From NCBI GenBank assembly GCA_029260075.1, contig JAJDDY010000023.1, positions 1 through 64,000 on the forward strand: a stretch of 64,000 nt of DNA, written 5' to 3'. Shown piece by piece: positions 19,288 to 29,125 of this stretch. The stretch is from Phycisphaerae bacterium (GTDB lineage Bacteria > Planctomycetota > Phycisphaerae > UBA1845). The translations under genes were made by a program, and so were the position numbers. Position 1 is the stretch's first letter. The number at the start of each line of letters is the position of its first letter. Below the pieces are notes generated by a model, which saw only the letters and a program-made list of their open reading frames with translations, had not been told where the DNA came from and did no database searches.

Positions 19288-20418
19288 TCAGCGCTTGTCA
19301 ATCGGCGTGTAGGGTCGATCGTGCTTCCCGACGTACACCTGCGTCGGTCGAAAAATTCTGTTGTTGGCGATTTGCTCCAGCCAATGGGCGAGCCAACCTG
19401 AGACGCGGGCCATGGCGAAGATGGGCGTGAAGCAGTCGCGAGGTATGCCGAGCTCGCTGTACACAATACCCGAGAAGAAATCCACGTTGGGCCAAATGCC
19501 TTTTTCGGCGTAGTGCTCCTGAACGACTTTCTCCACTTCAACGGCGATCGCGAAATGAGGCTTGTTCGTGCTGGCGGAGAGGTTTTCGGCGTACTTCTTG
19601 AGGATACGGGCACGCGGGTCCAACGCTTTATAGACGCGATGGCCGAAACCTGGGATTTTTTCCTTGCGGGCGATCATCTCCTCGATGAACCCACGGGCGC
19701 GCTCGGGGGAACCGATGCGGTCGAGCAACGCCATGACGTCTTCGTTGGCGCCACCGTGCAGTGGTCCTGATAGGGCGCCAAGTGCCGAGCTTGTGACACT
19801 GAACGGGTCGGCCATCGTCGAACCCACCACGCGACCGGAAAACGTCGACGCGTTCATTGTGTGGTCGGCGTGTAGGATCAGCGATACGTCGAGGATTTTC
19901 ACCTGCTGCGGGTCGGGATCCTTACCCGTCATCATCTGAAGGAAGTTGCCAGCCAGCGACAAATCGTCGCGCGGTGCGATGTGTTCGTCGCCTTTGCGCA
20001 GGCGCTCGAACGCAGCCACCAAACTCGGCGTCTTGGAAATCAAGCGGACGCACGCCAGACGACTCGCGGCGGCGTCCATGTTGTGTCGCTCCGGATAGAA
20101 CATGCCCACCGCGGCCAAACCGGCTTGCAGGGCGTCCATCGGGTGACCGTTCTCTGGAAGACATTTGATCAGATCGACGATGCGGTATTTCAACCGACGG
20201 TGCGTCGACAGGGATTTGGAGAAACACTGGAACTCGCTGGCGGTCGGAAGATCGCCGAACAGGAGGAGGTACGAGGTTTCTTCGAACGTGCTGTGTTCCG
20301 CGAGGTGCTCGACGTCAATGCCGCGGTACTCCAATCGACCGGCCTGTCCGTCCACGAAGCTGATGGCGGACTCGGCGATTGGTACGCCTTCCAATCCGTG
20401 AATAAGTTCCATTGCCAT
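19288..20418 (-). CDS. gltA: Citrate synthase
   Basis: Condenses acetyl-CoA and oxaloacetate to citrate, entering the TCA cycle. The 376-residue length matches the compact citrate synthases (CitZ type), not the larger E. coli-type enzyme. Diagnostic motifs are SGPLHGGANE, IPGFGHRVYKALDPRA and PNVDFFSG, which hold the active-site His residues of the LHGGAN and FGHRVY loops and the catalytic Asp of VDFFSG. A 2-methylcitrate synthase of the same family cannot be excluded, but no prp genes are nearby. The first ATG is 20418, with a second at 20412. The gene is single and flanked by repeat-rich spacers. Confidence 0.95.
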   Translation of the reverse strand: MAMELIHGLEGVPIAESAISFVDGQAGRLEYRGIDVEHLAEHSTFEETSYLLLFGDLPTASEFQCFSKSLSTHRRLKYRIVDLIKCLPENGHPMDALQAGLAAVGMFYPERHNMDAAASRLACVRLISKTPSLVAAFERLRKGDEHIAPRDDLSLAGNFLQMMTGKDPDPQQVKILDVSLILHADHTMNASTFSGRVVGSTMADPFSVTSSALGALSGPLHGGANEDVMALLDRIGSPERARGFIEEMIARKEKIPGFGHRVYKALDPRARILKKYAENLSASTNKPHFAIAVEVEKVVQEHYAEKGIWPNVDFFSGIVYSELGIPRDCFTPIFAMARVSGWLAHWLEQIANNRIFRPTQVYVGKHDRPYTPIDKR

Positions 20419-20666
20419 GGCTGTTCGTCCTAATTGTCAGAAACTCGACCGGTTGATTCGACGGACCCTCGTTCTCCGTCGTCGATGCCTGCGCGGGGAA
20501 GGGCTCCACAGCGCCACCATACTCGAGGATACTTGCATATTCGATGCCAGTCCAGTCGCGTCATTCGTCTGGACGTGTCGAGAGAGGATTCGAGAAAACC
20601 ATGCCTGCGGCGCCGGCGTCACACCGACGGGATTCTGAGGTGATCGTCTGATGCAACACAACCAGA

Positions 20667-20819
20667 CTACGTCTTGTTACGACTCAGTGCCGGGTTCGTG
20701 CGATCCGAGCCACGACCGTAAGGGAGTGTTTTCAAGCTATCGCCACCGGTTTTCGAAGGTCCGCTTCCTCACAGATGCGGCTCGGTAAGCCCGTCATTGT
20801 AGCTGTGACAAAGCACTAG
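20667..20819 (+). repeat. Palindromic MITE-like element, copy 3 (two termini)
   Basis: The left end reads CTACGTCTTGTTACGACTC and the right end, read inverted, CTAGTGCTTTGTCACAGC. Between them lies the core CCGAGCCACGACCGTAAGGG with its inverted partner ending GCGGCTCGG near 20785. This is one of two copies with both inverted termini. It directly abuts copy B of the second repeat family. Confidence 0.75.
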
Positions 20820-20828
20820 ACCCAGCAG

Positions 20829-20961
20829 GGTGTTGAACAATGCAGGCATTCAAGCGCGTCACCGCAAACCCGCAGGTGAAGACGGGACTTGCCCCTGTCA
20901 AAAGGCGAAAATCGCTAATGGATCACCAGCTGGAAGCCGGTGCCACACTTTTTCAACAAGC
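20829..20961 (-). repeat. Second repeat family, copy B
   Basis: Read on the minus strand it runs from GTGTGGCACCGGCTTCCAGC through CCATTAGCGATTTTCGCC to TGTTCAACACCCTGC and aligns over about 130 bases with the copy at 37656-37798. With copy 3 it fills most of the 559-base spacer 20419-20977. I see nothing else there. Confidence 0.75.
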
Positions 20962-20977
20962 CTCTAGCGCCATGTCC

Positions 20978-23900
20978 CTAGCTGGACGTGGATCTACGGA
21001 CGGCTTGAGCTACCACGACGGTCGAATCCGGCGCGTCCGCCGGCGCCGGTGAGAGGCCAGCCAGCCACTGTTTCACGTCCAGAAGCAGCGTGAACATGGC
21101 CGGAACCACAACCAGTGTAAACACGGTAGACACCAGCAGGCCGCCAAGGACCACGCTTCCGAGACCGCGATAGAGTTCGCTACCGGCGCCGGGCATGACG
21201 ACCAGCGGAAACATACCGAAGATGGAAGTCATGGCGCTCATGAAGATGGGCCGCGTTCGGGTTTCTACTGATCGTCGGACGGCCTCTTTCGGTTCTAGAC
21301 CGTCGACCCGCATGAAGTTGAGTGCTTGGTGAACGATCAAGATGGCGTTGTTGACCACGATGCCGATCAGAATCACGAACCCGAGCATGGTCAGCACATC
21401 GAGTTGTTGGATGGGCGACGTGATGTCGTAGAGGCTCACTTGGTGGACGATAGCGAGCGCTACGAAACCACCCACGGCCGCAAGCGGGACGGAAAGCATG
21501 ATGACGAACGGGTAGGTGAATGACTCGAACAGCGCAGCCATCAACAGATACGTGATGAGCAGGGCGAGCGCCGCCCGCGATTGGGCCATCATCAGCGTGA
21601 ATTCCGGGTTGCCCGCCAATAAACCGACCACGCACACGACCACCGCCGCCACGGCTGTCGACCACGCCGCACGAGCACCGACCGTCATCCGAACTCCGAC
21701 AACGAGTGACGACCCGACGAGTGCGATTAGCACGAAGGACAAGGTTAGCGACAGTCCGAACAGGCGCGGGTGGTTGACCGTGTCGCGAAAATCACCGAGC
21801 AGCGCGCGCTGCGTTTGCGTAAGTTTGTCCGCTGTACCGGCCAAACCGGTAATGACTTTTTCATCAATGGCGTCGCTTGCACGAAGCGGGGCGATCACTT
21901 CGTCTTGAAGCTGGCGCATCGTCTCTTGCAGCGGTACGCCGGTCTTGGGTGTAACCGACAGAGTGACGGACGTCATTTCTTCGATGTGCGTAATCTGCTG
22001 CGCGGCGGTTGTTCTGCGGAAGTCCATGGCCGAAGCGATGGGGACCGTCTTTTTCGACGGCGTGTAGATCGGTATCTGTCCGATCTCTTTCATGTTCGCG
22101 TCGCCCGTTCCGGCGATCGTCAGCACGAGGTCGACCTTATCGCCGCTATCGTTGTACTCGCCGACGAACGCGCCATCGATGCACGCGTTGACGATGAAGC
22201 CGAGGTCGCGAACGTCCAATCCCAGGTCGGCTGCTTTGGCGCGATCGGGAACGAGCTGGACCTCGGGGCGACCGAGGCTGAAATTGGCTGGCGTGGCCGA
22301 AGGGTATCGATATCCCAACTCTTGAATCTTACGCCGAATCAACTTCGTAGCGTCGACGACTCGGCTGAGATCTTCTCCTCGAATCTCCACGTCGATCGTG
22401 TTGCCGCCGCGCAATCCGCCGGTGTCGAACAGCGACGACTGATTGAACATGGCGAACACGCCGGGGATGCGACTCACCGCACGCGTCATGACCTCCGCGA
22501 GCGGGCGCACGTTGGTCGCGATTTTCGAGGTACACCCCATGAACGCGCCACCATCGAACGAAACGTAAAAGAAATTTTCGATGGGCGCCGGCGTGACCGT
22601 TCGGGTGATCGATCCGTCCTTGCCGAGCTTGACATCGATGGGGGGGAGGTTGGCAGCTTCAACAGAGCCCGTCTCCGCAAGCCACATCGGTCTGACGCCG
22701 TCGGTCGGATCGTCGGGATCGCCGTCCTCGACGATGTGGGCCATACGCTCAAATTCATCGATCGAATACCCCGGCGGTGAGGCCAAGAACCCGAAGATCA
22801 GATTCTTGTTGCCCGTAGGCAGGTACTCCGTCGCGGGCATGAGCGCCGCACTGCCAAGGATCGCGACGAGAGAGACGCCGACCACAACGACCACCCGTCG
22901 ACCGACGCTCTGATTGATTCTCGCGACGATTGACGCGACCCACGTCGCGAAAGCCCACGGTTTGTCGCCGGTGACGCGCGCCCTGGACGCGCCAAAGTAT
23001 CGAGCCGCTAGCGGCGGAATCACAAGAACCGAAACGAGAAGTGACAGTCCCACAGCGGCGGTAATGGCGATAGCGATGTCTTTGAACAGTTGCCCCGCCT
23101 CTTGCTGAATGGTGATCACCGGAATAAAAACGGCCATGGTCGTAAGCGTGCTCGCCAAAATCGCGCCCCACACCTCGCGGGTACCATCTAGCGCCGCAGC
23201 GCCCTTGCTCTTGCCCATGGCGCGATGGCGGTAGATGTTTTCGAGAACGACGATGGCGTTGTCGACCACCATTCCCACGGCGAACGCCATGCCCGCGAGG
23301 AGCACCACGTTCAGGCTTCGATCGAGCAGGTTGATCACAAAGAGCGTACCGATCGCGGAGATGGGGATGGCGGCGGCGATGATCGCGACGGCGCTGCCAC
23401 TACGTAGGAAGATCGCAAGCGCGATCACGGCCAACAGTCCGCCGATGAATAGATTCTTCACGACAAGAATGATGGCGCTCCAGATGTACGTAGTCTCGTC
23501 GTAGACCTGTGTGAGTTCCAATCCGAGTCCGCGCGGTTCGAGTATCTCCCGGTTGACCATTTCCAGTTGCGTCTTGAGGTTGGCCATGGCCGTGATGACG
23601 TTGGCGCCGGTCGCTCTTCGAGCGGGAAGCGCCAGAACTTTGCGCCCCTTGCTACGCACCATGCTGACGCGTTTCTTGTAACCGTCCATAACCGTCGCGA
23701 TATCGCTCACATGCACCGGTCCACCAGGCTGGTAGGCGATGACCGTCTCCTCGACTTGCTCGTGCGTTCGGAACTCGCCTATCGTTCGATAGCCGGTATC
23801 GTGTTTGCCACTGGCGATTGTTCCGGCGGAAATGTTGATGTTCTGCTGACGCAGGGCGCGTTCCACATCGCGCAGGGTGAGTCCTCGTGCGGCCAAGCGG

Positions 23901-24475
23901 TACGGGTCGATTTCAACTTCAACCTCGCGCTCACGTCCGCCATAGACGGATATCTCGCTGATGCCCTCAGCACGTTCGAGAATGGGTTTGACTTTCTCCT
24001 CGACAAACGTCTTGAGGTGAGCGACGTCAGACCCGTCCTTCGAGAAGAACATCATCCATGCGACGGTCTTGGCCATCGTGGCATCCGTCGCGCTCATGAC
24101 CGGTTGGTCCACTTCGTCGGGGTATCCGGTCACTTGGCGAAGCTTGTCCGATACGTCGCGGAACGCGGTGTCCTTATCGATACTCACCGGGAATTCGAGC
24201 TTGATTTCAGCAGAATTCCAATTGCTGGTCGACGTCATCTTCTTGAGACCGTCGACGTTCTTAAGCTTATCCTCCTGCCGATCGACGATTTCGCTTTCGA
24301 TTTCCTGCGGGCTGGCCCCGGACCAATTCGTCTTCACGACAATGACGGGACGGTCGACATCCGGAGTTAGTTGGACGCGCAGCTCCAAGATGCTCAGCGC
24401 GCCGAACAGCAAGAGCAGAATGACACCGACCGCCACTTTGACGGGGTGGTTGATGGCTGCGCCGATGATGCCCAT
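20978..24475 (-). CDS. RND efflux permease (HAE1/AcrB-like)
   Basis: A 1165-residue inner-membrane proton-driven exporter, somewhat longer than AcrB (1049). The N-terminus has the family opening (hydrophobic helix, then LRVQLTPDVDRPVIVV), followed by the porter domain and DRQEDKLKNVDGL. The TM4 proton relay reads GMAFAVGMVVDNAIVVLENI, with Asp followed by Asn where AcrB has two adjacent Asp residues; this variant is known in Gram-positive-like and environmental HAE1 branches. A second membrane block lies near 960-1130 (VILIGIVVNNAILIV). The start codon shares its first base with the last base of the adaptor's stop (TAATG), so the two genes are translationally coupled. No outer-membrane TolC gene is adjacent. 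Confidence 0.93.
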   Translation of the reverse strand: MGIIGAAINHPVKVAVGVILLLLFGALSILELRVQLTPDVDRPVIVVKTNWSGASPQEIESEIVDRQEDKLKNVDGLKKMTSTSNWNSAEIKLEFPVSIDKDTAFRDVSDKLRQVTGYPDEVDQPVMSATDATMAKTVAWMMFFSKDGSDVAHLKTFVEEKVKPILERAEGISEISVYGGREREVEVEIDPYRLAARGLTLRDVERALRQQNINISAGTIASGKHDTGYRTIGEFRTHEQVEETVIAYQPGGPVHVSDIATVMDGYKKRVSMVRSKGRKVLALPARRATGANVITAMANLKTQLEMVNREILEPRGLGLELTQVYDETTYIWSAIILVVKNLFIGGLLAVIALAIFLRSGSAVAIIAAAIPISAIGTLFVINLLDRSLNVVLLAGMAFAVGMVVDNAIVVLENIYRHRAMGKSKGAAALDGTREVWGAILASTLTTMAVFIPVITIQQEAGQLFKDIAIAITAAVGLSLLVSVLVIPPLAARYFGASRARVTGDKPWAFATWVASIVARINQSVGRRVVVVVGVSLVAILGSAALMPATEYLPTGNKNLIFGFLASPPGYSIDEFERMAHIVEDGDPDDPTDGVRPMWLAETGSVEAANLPPIDVKLGKDGSITRTVTPAPIENFFYVSFDGGAFMGCTSKIATNVRPLAEVMTRAVSRIPGVFAMFNQSSLFDTGGLRGGNTIDVEIRGEDLSRVVDATKLIRRKIQELGYRYPSATPANFSLGRPEVQLVPDRAKAADLGLDVRDLGFIVNACIDGAFVGEYNDSGDKVDLVLTIAGTGDANMKEIGQIPIYTPSKKTVPIASAMDFRRTTAAQQITHIEEMTSVTLSVTPKTGVPLQETMRQLQDEVIAPLRASDAIDEKVITGLAGTADKLTQTQRALLGDFRDTVNHPRLFGLSLTLSFVLIALVGSSLVVGVRMTVGARAAWSTAVAAVVVCVVGLLAGNPEFTLMMAQSRAALALLITYLLMAALFESFTYPFVIMLSVPLAAVGGFVALAIVHQVSLYDITSPIQQLDVLTMLGFVILIGIVVNNAILIVHQALNFMRVDGLEPKEAVRRSVETRTRPIFMSAMTSIFGMFPLVVMPGAGSELYRGLGSVVLGGLLVSTVFTLVVVPAMFTLLLDVKQWLAGLSPAPADAPDSTVVVAQAVRRSTSS

Positions 24476-25770
24476 TACGCGCCTTCCTCACCGTGCGGGC
24501 GCTCGGCGGGTGTGGGCATGGCTACGGGCGTGCCGTGTTCGTTGACGATGTTGACCGGGCTGGGGAAGGGCATGATTCGTTCGGTGCCACGCGTGACCAC
24601 GTGGGAACCCTCGCGTACGTTGCCTGAGGTGATGGCGATGAGATCGCCAACATCGGCGCCCAATGTAACCGGTGTGAGCATGGCCATAGGCTTGCCGTCG
24701 TGACCGGGCATGATAGTGCCCACGTAACTGATTCCGTCGCGCTCGACGATGGCGTCGTGGGGAACGGCGAGGGTAGACGTAGCTGGTCCCGCGGGTACCG
24801 TAGCTCGGGCAAACATGCCGCCTGCGAGAACGCCGCCCTCGTTGTCGACCTCGATTTGCACAGGAAACGTTCGGGCTGTGGCGTCGGCCTGTTTCATGGC
24901 GTGCTTGATTCGTCCTTCGAACGATCGCTTCAGCGCGTCGACAAGAACGTGAACCGTGTCACCGACGGCCAAGTAAGCGAACGCCGACTCAGGTACGTCA
25001 ACACGGACGAGCACGGAATCAAGATTCACGATTTCGACAATCGGCTGACCGAGCGGAACCCACTCTCCGACTTCCACCATGCGTTCGACCACCCAGCCGG
25101 AAAACGGGGCGCGGATTACCATCTTGGCCAACTCGGCGGCGGTGCGGTTTACAATTGCTTGTTGTTCGGCCACACGATGCAGGGCGCGGTCGACCGCTTC
25201 GGCGCGCGGCCCCTCCACACCCAGGTTGTGCGCCGCATCTGCTGCGGTATGTAGTCGCTGGGCGGCGACGTAGGCGGCTCGGGTGTCGGTATATTCCTTG
25301 GCGCTGGAATCGCCGCGACCGCGAAGCTGTTCAATCCGCTGCATCTCAAACGCCCAGCGATCGACGTCGGCCTTTGCGGCGTCGAGCAGAGCCTTCAGGC
25401 GACGCAGCTCCTCCGCACGCGTGCCCGCCACGAGTTCAGCATGTTGGGCCTTGAGGGCGTTGAGCTTGGCTTTGTCCGACGCCAAACTGAGCGATCGCGT
25501 ATCGTCGTCGAGCCGCGCGATGACGCCGCCTTTTTCAACAAGGTCGCCCTCGCGGACGGGTAGCACGCGAACAAGTCCGGCAATTTCCGTGCTGACGCGA
25601 CTACGCAAATAGGGCGTGACGGTGGCCACGAGCGTAATGGTGGACCGAGCTTGGACGACCTGAGCTTCCACGACGACGACGCTCGGTACGGGCATTTGCG
25701 CCAGCGCGGCGGTCGCGAGCAGCAGCGGCGCGATAAGGGACAAGGTACGTATTCTTGGTTTGGGGAGCAT
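24475..25770 (-). CDS. RND periplasmic adaptor (membrane fusion protein)
   Basis: A 431-residue HlyD/AcrA-like adaptor that links the RND permease to an outer-membrane channel. A signal peptide occupies residues 1-24 (ending LAQ). Next come a first biotinyl-lipoyl half (EIAGLVRVLPVREGDLVEKG, about 62-82), a long alpha-helical hairpin (about 95-205), the second lipoyl half (IRAPFSGWVVERMVEVGEWV) and beta-barrel and membrane-proximal domains. It has no lipobox, so it is probably not lipidated. It is first in the two-gene operon and is divergent from comF across 126 bases that contain an ATTATAAT sequence. Confidence 0.93.
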   Translation of the reverse strand: MLPKPRIRTLSLIAPLLLATAALAQMPVPSVVVVEAQVVQARSTITLVATVTPYLRSRVSTEIAGLVRVLPVREGDLVEKGGVIARLDDDTRSLSLASDKAKLNALKAQHAELVAGTRAEELRRLKALLDAAKADVDRWAFEMQRIEQLRGRGDSSAKEYTDTRAAYVAAQRLHTAADAAHNLGVEGPRAEAVDRALHRVAEQQAIVNRTAAELAKMVIRAPFSGWVVERMVEVGEWVPLGQPIVEIVNLDSVLVRVDVPESAFAYLAVGDTVHVLVDALKRSFEGRIKHAMKQADATARTFPVQIEVDNEGGVLAGGMFARATVPAGPATSTLAVPHDAIVERDGISYVGTIMPGHDGKPMAMLTPVTLGADVGDLIAITSGNVREGSHVVTRGTERIMPFPSPVNIVNEHGTPVAMPTPAERPHGEEGA

Positions 25771-25896
25771 ATTTTGTGTCGCCGTGGGGATTCTCCCCTT
25801 CCGATCTGGCGACGAACGGCCTGCCAGGGCGGAACCATTTCGAATTATGCATTATAATCATTGTTGAACTATTGTGAAATCGGAGGCATTGTTCGC

Positions 25897-26685
25897 GTGG
25901 CGGAATTTTTGTCGAAAATCCTGTATTCGCTCAAAAGGGCTGGGTTGCCGTTGGCCGGGGTGGTGTTTCCGCCGAGATGCAGGCGATGCGGCGAGTCGAT
26001 CGAGCGCTACGCCGACGCGCTTTGCGGGTCGTGTTGTGCGGCCGTGGAAGTCATACGGCAACGGCCTTCCTGTCCGACATGTGCCCGAACGGTGGCCCCT
26101 TTCGAGGTTCGTGACGGTCGGTGTCGACATTGCCGTCGTCGTAGGCTTCAGGTTTTGGCGGCTGTGCGTGTCGGGGAGTACACCGGCGAACTAGCGGAAC
26201 TCATCGGATCGTACAAGTACCACGGTGACGTGAGCTTGGAGCCGCTGCTGAGTTCGTGGCTCGTTGAGGCGATTCTCGCTGCGCCATGGCATGATCGGAT
26301 CGAAGCCGTCGTATCCGTGCCGACTTGTCGTCGACATCGTATGGATCGCCCGTTCCACGCAGCCGAGGCGATCGCATCGGCCGCCGCCAATGCTACTCGA
26401 CTTCCGCATGCGCGAATTCTTCGAAGGGTTGGGACCGGGCCGCATCAGGTCGGGTTGGACGCTGAGGCTCGGGCGGAGAACGTCAAAGGTGCGTTTTCGC
26501 TCCGGCGCGATGTGACGCTACGAGGGCCGCGCCTACTACTAATCGACGACGTCAAGACGACCGGAGCCACGGTACGCGAATGCGCCAAAGTCCTACACCG
26601 CGCCGGCGCGGCTGAAGTCTACGTGGCGGTTCTTGTCACGGTTCGCTTCAATCCGGAAAAGGGAACCCGTCTCCGGTCAATCTGA
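25897..26685 (+). CDS. comF: ComF-family phosphoribosyltransferase
   Basis: ComF proteins combine an N-terminal zinc ribbon with a PRTase-like fold and are linked to DNA uptake in naturally competent bacteria; the exact reaction is unsettled. The GTG at 25897 is chosen because GGAGG at 25882-25886 is 10 bases upstream; the frame opens earlier at TTG 25861. That gives 262 residues. The zinc-ribbon cysteines are CRRCG, CGSCC, CPTC and CRHC within the first 85 residues. The PRPP-binding motif is LLLIDDVKTTGAT near 215. The product is somewhat longer than E. coli GntX (227). polX follows after 180 bases on the same strand. Confidence 0.9.
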   Translation: MAEFLSKILYSLKRAGLPLAGVVFPPRCRRCGESIERYADALCGSCCAAVEVIRQRPSCPTCARTVAPFEVRDGRCRHCRRRRLQVLAAVRVGEYTGELAELIGSYKYHGDVSLEPLLSSWLVEAILAAPWHDRIEAVVSVPTCRRHRMDRPFHAAEAIASAAANATRLPHARILRRVGTGPHQVGLDAEARAENVKGAFSLRRDVTLRGPRLLLIDDVKTTGATVRECAKVLHRAGAAEVYVAVLVTVRFNPEKGTRLRSI

Positions 26686-26865
26686 GTTCAAGGACGTGGC
26701 CGGGTCGGGCCGGCGCGGGCGTTGTACACACCGGCCCATGGCGTCGCCGACAATGTCGGATTGCGTTCGTGAGTGCGGCCATCGCCAATCGGCGGCGGGG
26801 CCGGTAGCATCCCGAATGGCGAGGCACGGCCTCCTTAGTGAATCCCTTTCGAGATCGGACGACCA

Positions 26866-28683
26866 TTGTATAACGGCGAAATATCACGTGCCCTGGCCCG
26901 AATCGCGGACCTCCTCGAAATCGACGGCGACACCGCCAGCGGCTCTAGGGTGGCCTTTCGTGTCAACTCCTATCGCCGAGCGGCTCGAACAATTAAAGAC
27001 CATGCACAAGATGTCGCCGCCCTAGCAGCCACCGGAAAGTTAATGACGATTCCGGGTATCGGTAAGGGGACCGCCGAGCGTATTCAACAGTTTCTCGAAA
27101 CGGGGCACATTGACGAACTCGACGCGCTGCAGGCGAAGCTCCCCGAGGAACTGCCGGCGCTTCTTGGAATATCCGGCATGGGACCGAAGAAGGTCGCGCT
27201 GGTCTATAGGGAGCTGTCGGTCGAAGGATTCGATGACCTGAAGCGCGTCATCGCGTCGGGCGAACTTGCGAAGCTCCCCGGCCTCGGCGTCGCAAGTGTC
27301 AAGAGGATTTCCGAGGGAATTGCGTTTCTCGAAAGCAGTGGCGGTCGCACACCGCTCGGCGTTGCGCTACCCATCGCCGAAGCGTTGGCCGAACAGGTAT
27401 GCAAACTGCCTGGCGTTCACCGCGTCGAGATCGCCGGCTCGTTGCGTCGCGGACAGGAGACCATCGGCGACATCGATCTGCTGTGCGAAGCCGACGACGG
27501 TGAGCAAGTCGTCAAATCCTTCGTTGAACTCGGCGACGATAACTGGCCATCCATTAAGCGTGTACTGGCGGCCGGCAAGACGAAGGCGTCGGTCACGATC
27601 GAGCGTGGGGCCGCCGCCGGTGGCAAGGCGGGCCGCGAGGTTCAGGTCGACCTGCGCGTCGTACCGGCCGAGTCGTTCGGCGCGGCGTGGCAGTACTTTA
27701 CCGGATCGAAGGAACACAACGTCCGTCTTCGCGAACGAGCTGTGCGGTCGAATTTGCGACTCAACGAGTACGGACTCTTCAGCGCCGACGGCGAGCCGTC
27801 GATCGCCGGCCGCGACGAAGAGGGGATTTACAAGAAGCTCGACTTGCCGTGGATTCCCCCGGAACTACGCGAAGATTCCGGCGAGTTCGAACAAAGTCCC
27901 TCAGTTTCTCAGTCCCTCCGTCCGTCCGTCCCTTCCCTCCTAGTCACAGTCGATGACATCCGCGGCGACCTGCACATGCACACCACCGCAAGCGACGGGA
28001 AGAACAGCATTGAGGAAATGGCCTCGGTCGCGAAGGTCATGGGCTATCGCTTTATCGCAATCTGCGATCATTCACAGAGTTCGACAATCGCCAACGGTCT
28101 GAGTATCAAACGTATGGAGGCGCAGATCGTTGCCGTTCGTGAAGCCAACGAGCGTGTTGCGGGCATCGAAATTCTCGTCGGGACGGAGTGCGACATTCTA
28201 CCGAACGGAAGTCTTGACTATCCCGACGATCTGCTCGCCCAAACCGACTGGGTCGTAGCCAGCGTTCACTCTGCCATGGGTTCCGGCGGACGTGCGAAGC
28301 TCGACCCGACGGAGAGAACACTCGCAGCCATCGAGAACCGCTGGGTGTCAGTGATCGGCCACCCCACCGGTCGATTGATCAATCGACGTGCGGCTATGGA
28401 GATCGACATGGCGGCTGTCGTCAAGGCGGCGTCGGCGTCAAAGACCATGCTCGAGATCAACGCAAGCTGGCGGCGTCTCGATTTGAAAGACATGCACGCC
28501 CGTCAAGCGATCGAAGCCGGCGTAACCCTCTCGATCAATACTGACGCCCACCACGTCGAACAACTAAGTCAAATGCGCTACGGCGTGATGACCGCAAGAA
28601 GGGCGCGGGCGCGACCGCAAGATGTGGTTAATACAATGACAGTTGCCGCATTGAAGAAGCGAATTGCAGCGAAGCGAGGATGA
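26866..28683 (+). CDS. polX: DNA polymerase X with PHP 3'-5' exonuclease domain
   Basis: A 605-residue bacterial family-X polymerase for gap filling in DNA repair. The order is an 8-kDa-like HhH region (PGIGKGTAERI near 63), a second HhH (SGMGPKKVALVY near 103), the nucleotidyltransferase core (GSLRRGQETIGDIDLL, catalytic Asp 202 and 204, third Asp 262), and the PHP exonuclease (GDLHMHTTASDG at 367-378, later SVHS, GHPTGR and NTDAHH). The start is TTG 26866, which gives the usual MxNxEI opening; no better start is upstream. The linker at about 343-358 is an unusual Ser/Pro/Val/Gln low-complexity stretch encoded by a TCCGTCCGTCC-type repeat. It is followed by a repeat-rich convergent gap before the flagellin gene. 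Confidence 0.95.
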   Translation: MYNGEISRALARIADLLEIDGDTASGSRVAFRVNSYRRAARTIKDHAQDVAALAATGKLMTIPGIGKGTAERIQQFLETGHIDELDALQAKLPEELPALLGISGMGPKKVALVYRELSVEGFDDLKRVIASGELAKLPGLGVASVKRISEGIAFLESSGGRTPLGVALPIAEALAEQVCKLPGVHRVEIAGSLRRGQETIGDIDLLCEADDGEQVVKSFVELGDDNWPSIKRVLAAGKTKASVTIERGAAAGGKAGREVQVDLRVVPAESFGAAWQYFTGSKEHNVRLRERAVRSNLRLNEYGLFSADGEPSIAGRDEEGIYKKLDLPWIPPELREDSGEFEQSPSVSQSLRPSVPSLLVTVDDIRGDLHMHTTASDGKNSIEEMASVAKVMGYRFIAICDHSQSSTIANGLSIKRMEAQIVAVREANERVAGIEILVGTECDILPNGSLDYPDDLLAQTDWVVASVHSAMGSGGRAKLDPTERTLAAIENRWVSVIGHPTGRLINRRAAMEIDMAAVVKAASASKTMLEINASWRRLDLKDMHARQAIEAGVTLSINTDAHHVEQLSQMRYGVMTARRARARPQDVVNTMTVAALKKRIAAKRG

Positions 28684-28752
28684 GTTTCGGGCTTCCAATG
28701 GTTGAGCGGCGCCAGTATCGTAAGAACGCGAACAAGGCACGGCCGTTGCGGA

Positions 28753-28834
28753 CCGAGCCGCGACCGCGAGGCGTGCGTTTTCAATCTGTCACACTCGAAT
28801 CCTGAGCGTCCGCTTCCTCACGGGCGCGGATCGG
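28753..28834 (+). repeat. Palindromic element, copy 4 (core)
   Basis: CCGAGCCGCGACCGCGAGGC pairs with CGCTTCCTCACGGGCGCGG and TCGG. The right flank (AAAGAGACTTCTCGCACG) matches the inverted left flank of copies 5 and 7. It lies 70 bases after polX. Confidence 0.65.
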
Positions 28835-28929
28835 AAAGAGACTTCTCGCACGCGATCTAAGAAAATCCTTCTGGAAGCGGCGGCAGGTGTGCGTGGCTGC
28901 GGGACGTGGGTGCGAGGTGGTAAAACCGA

Positions 28930-28966
28930 AGCGGCGGACCGAGGAGTTGATCCTCGACCCGCCGCT
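28930..28966. terminator. Strong hairpin in the polX-flagellin convergent gap
   Basis: AGCGGCGG pairs with CCGCCGCT, and inside it CGAGGA pairs with TCCTCG around a GTTGA loop: 14 paired bases with one small AC/AC internal loop. A second hairpin, GCGACTC/GAGTCGC, follows at 28982-29001. Neither has a T-tract, so bidirectional termination is a guess. These and copy 4 are all I see in the 442-base gap 28684-29125. Confidence 0.4.
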
Positions 28967-29125
28967 GGCCCCCCAACAAGAGCGACTCCCCCCCGAGTCG
29001 CCCCCGTAGTACTTCCGTCTCCGACCGGAACTGTTCGCAACGCGAAGGCTAGGCCTTCCGTTCCTGAGTGAGTGAGTCGGTCAGCCTGCGAAAGGCCGGC
29101 GGACCGCGTCACTCGTTCAACTCGC

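Noticed and set aside
21770-22780. 336-residue plus-strand frame
   Set aside because: Antisense to the RND permease; no start signal or domain.
26830-26860. Further copy of the conserved-loop hairpin near the polX start
   Set aside because: The loop-like TGAATCCC sequence has no pairing flanks and one inserted base.
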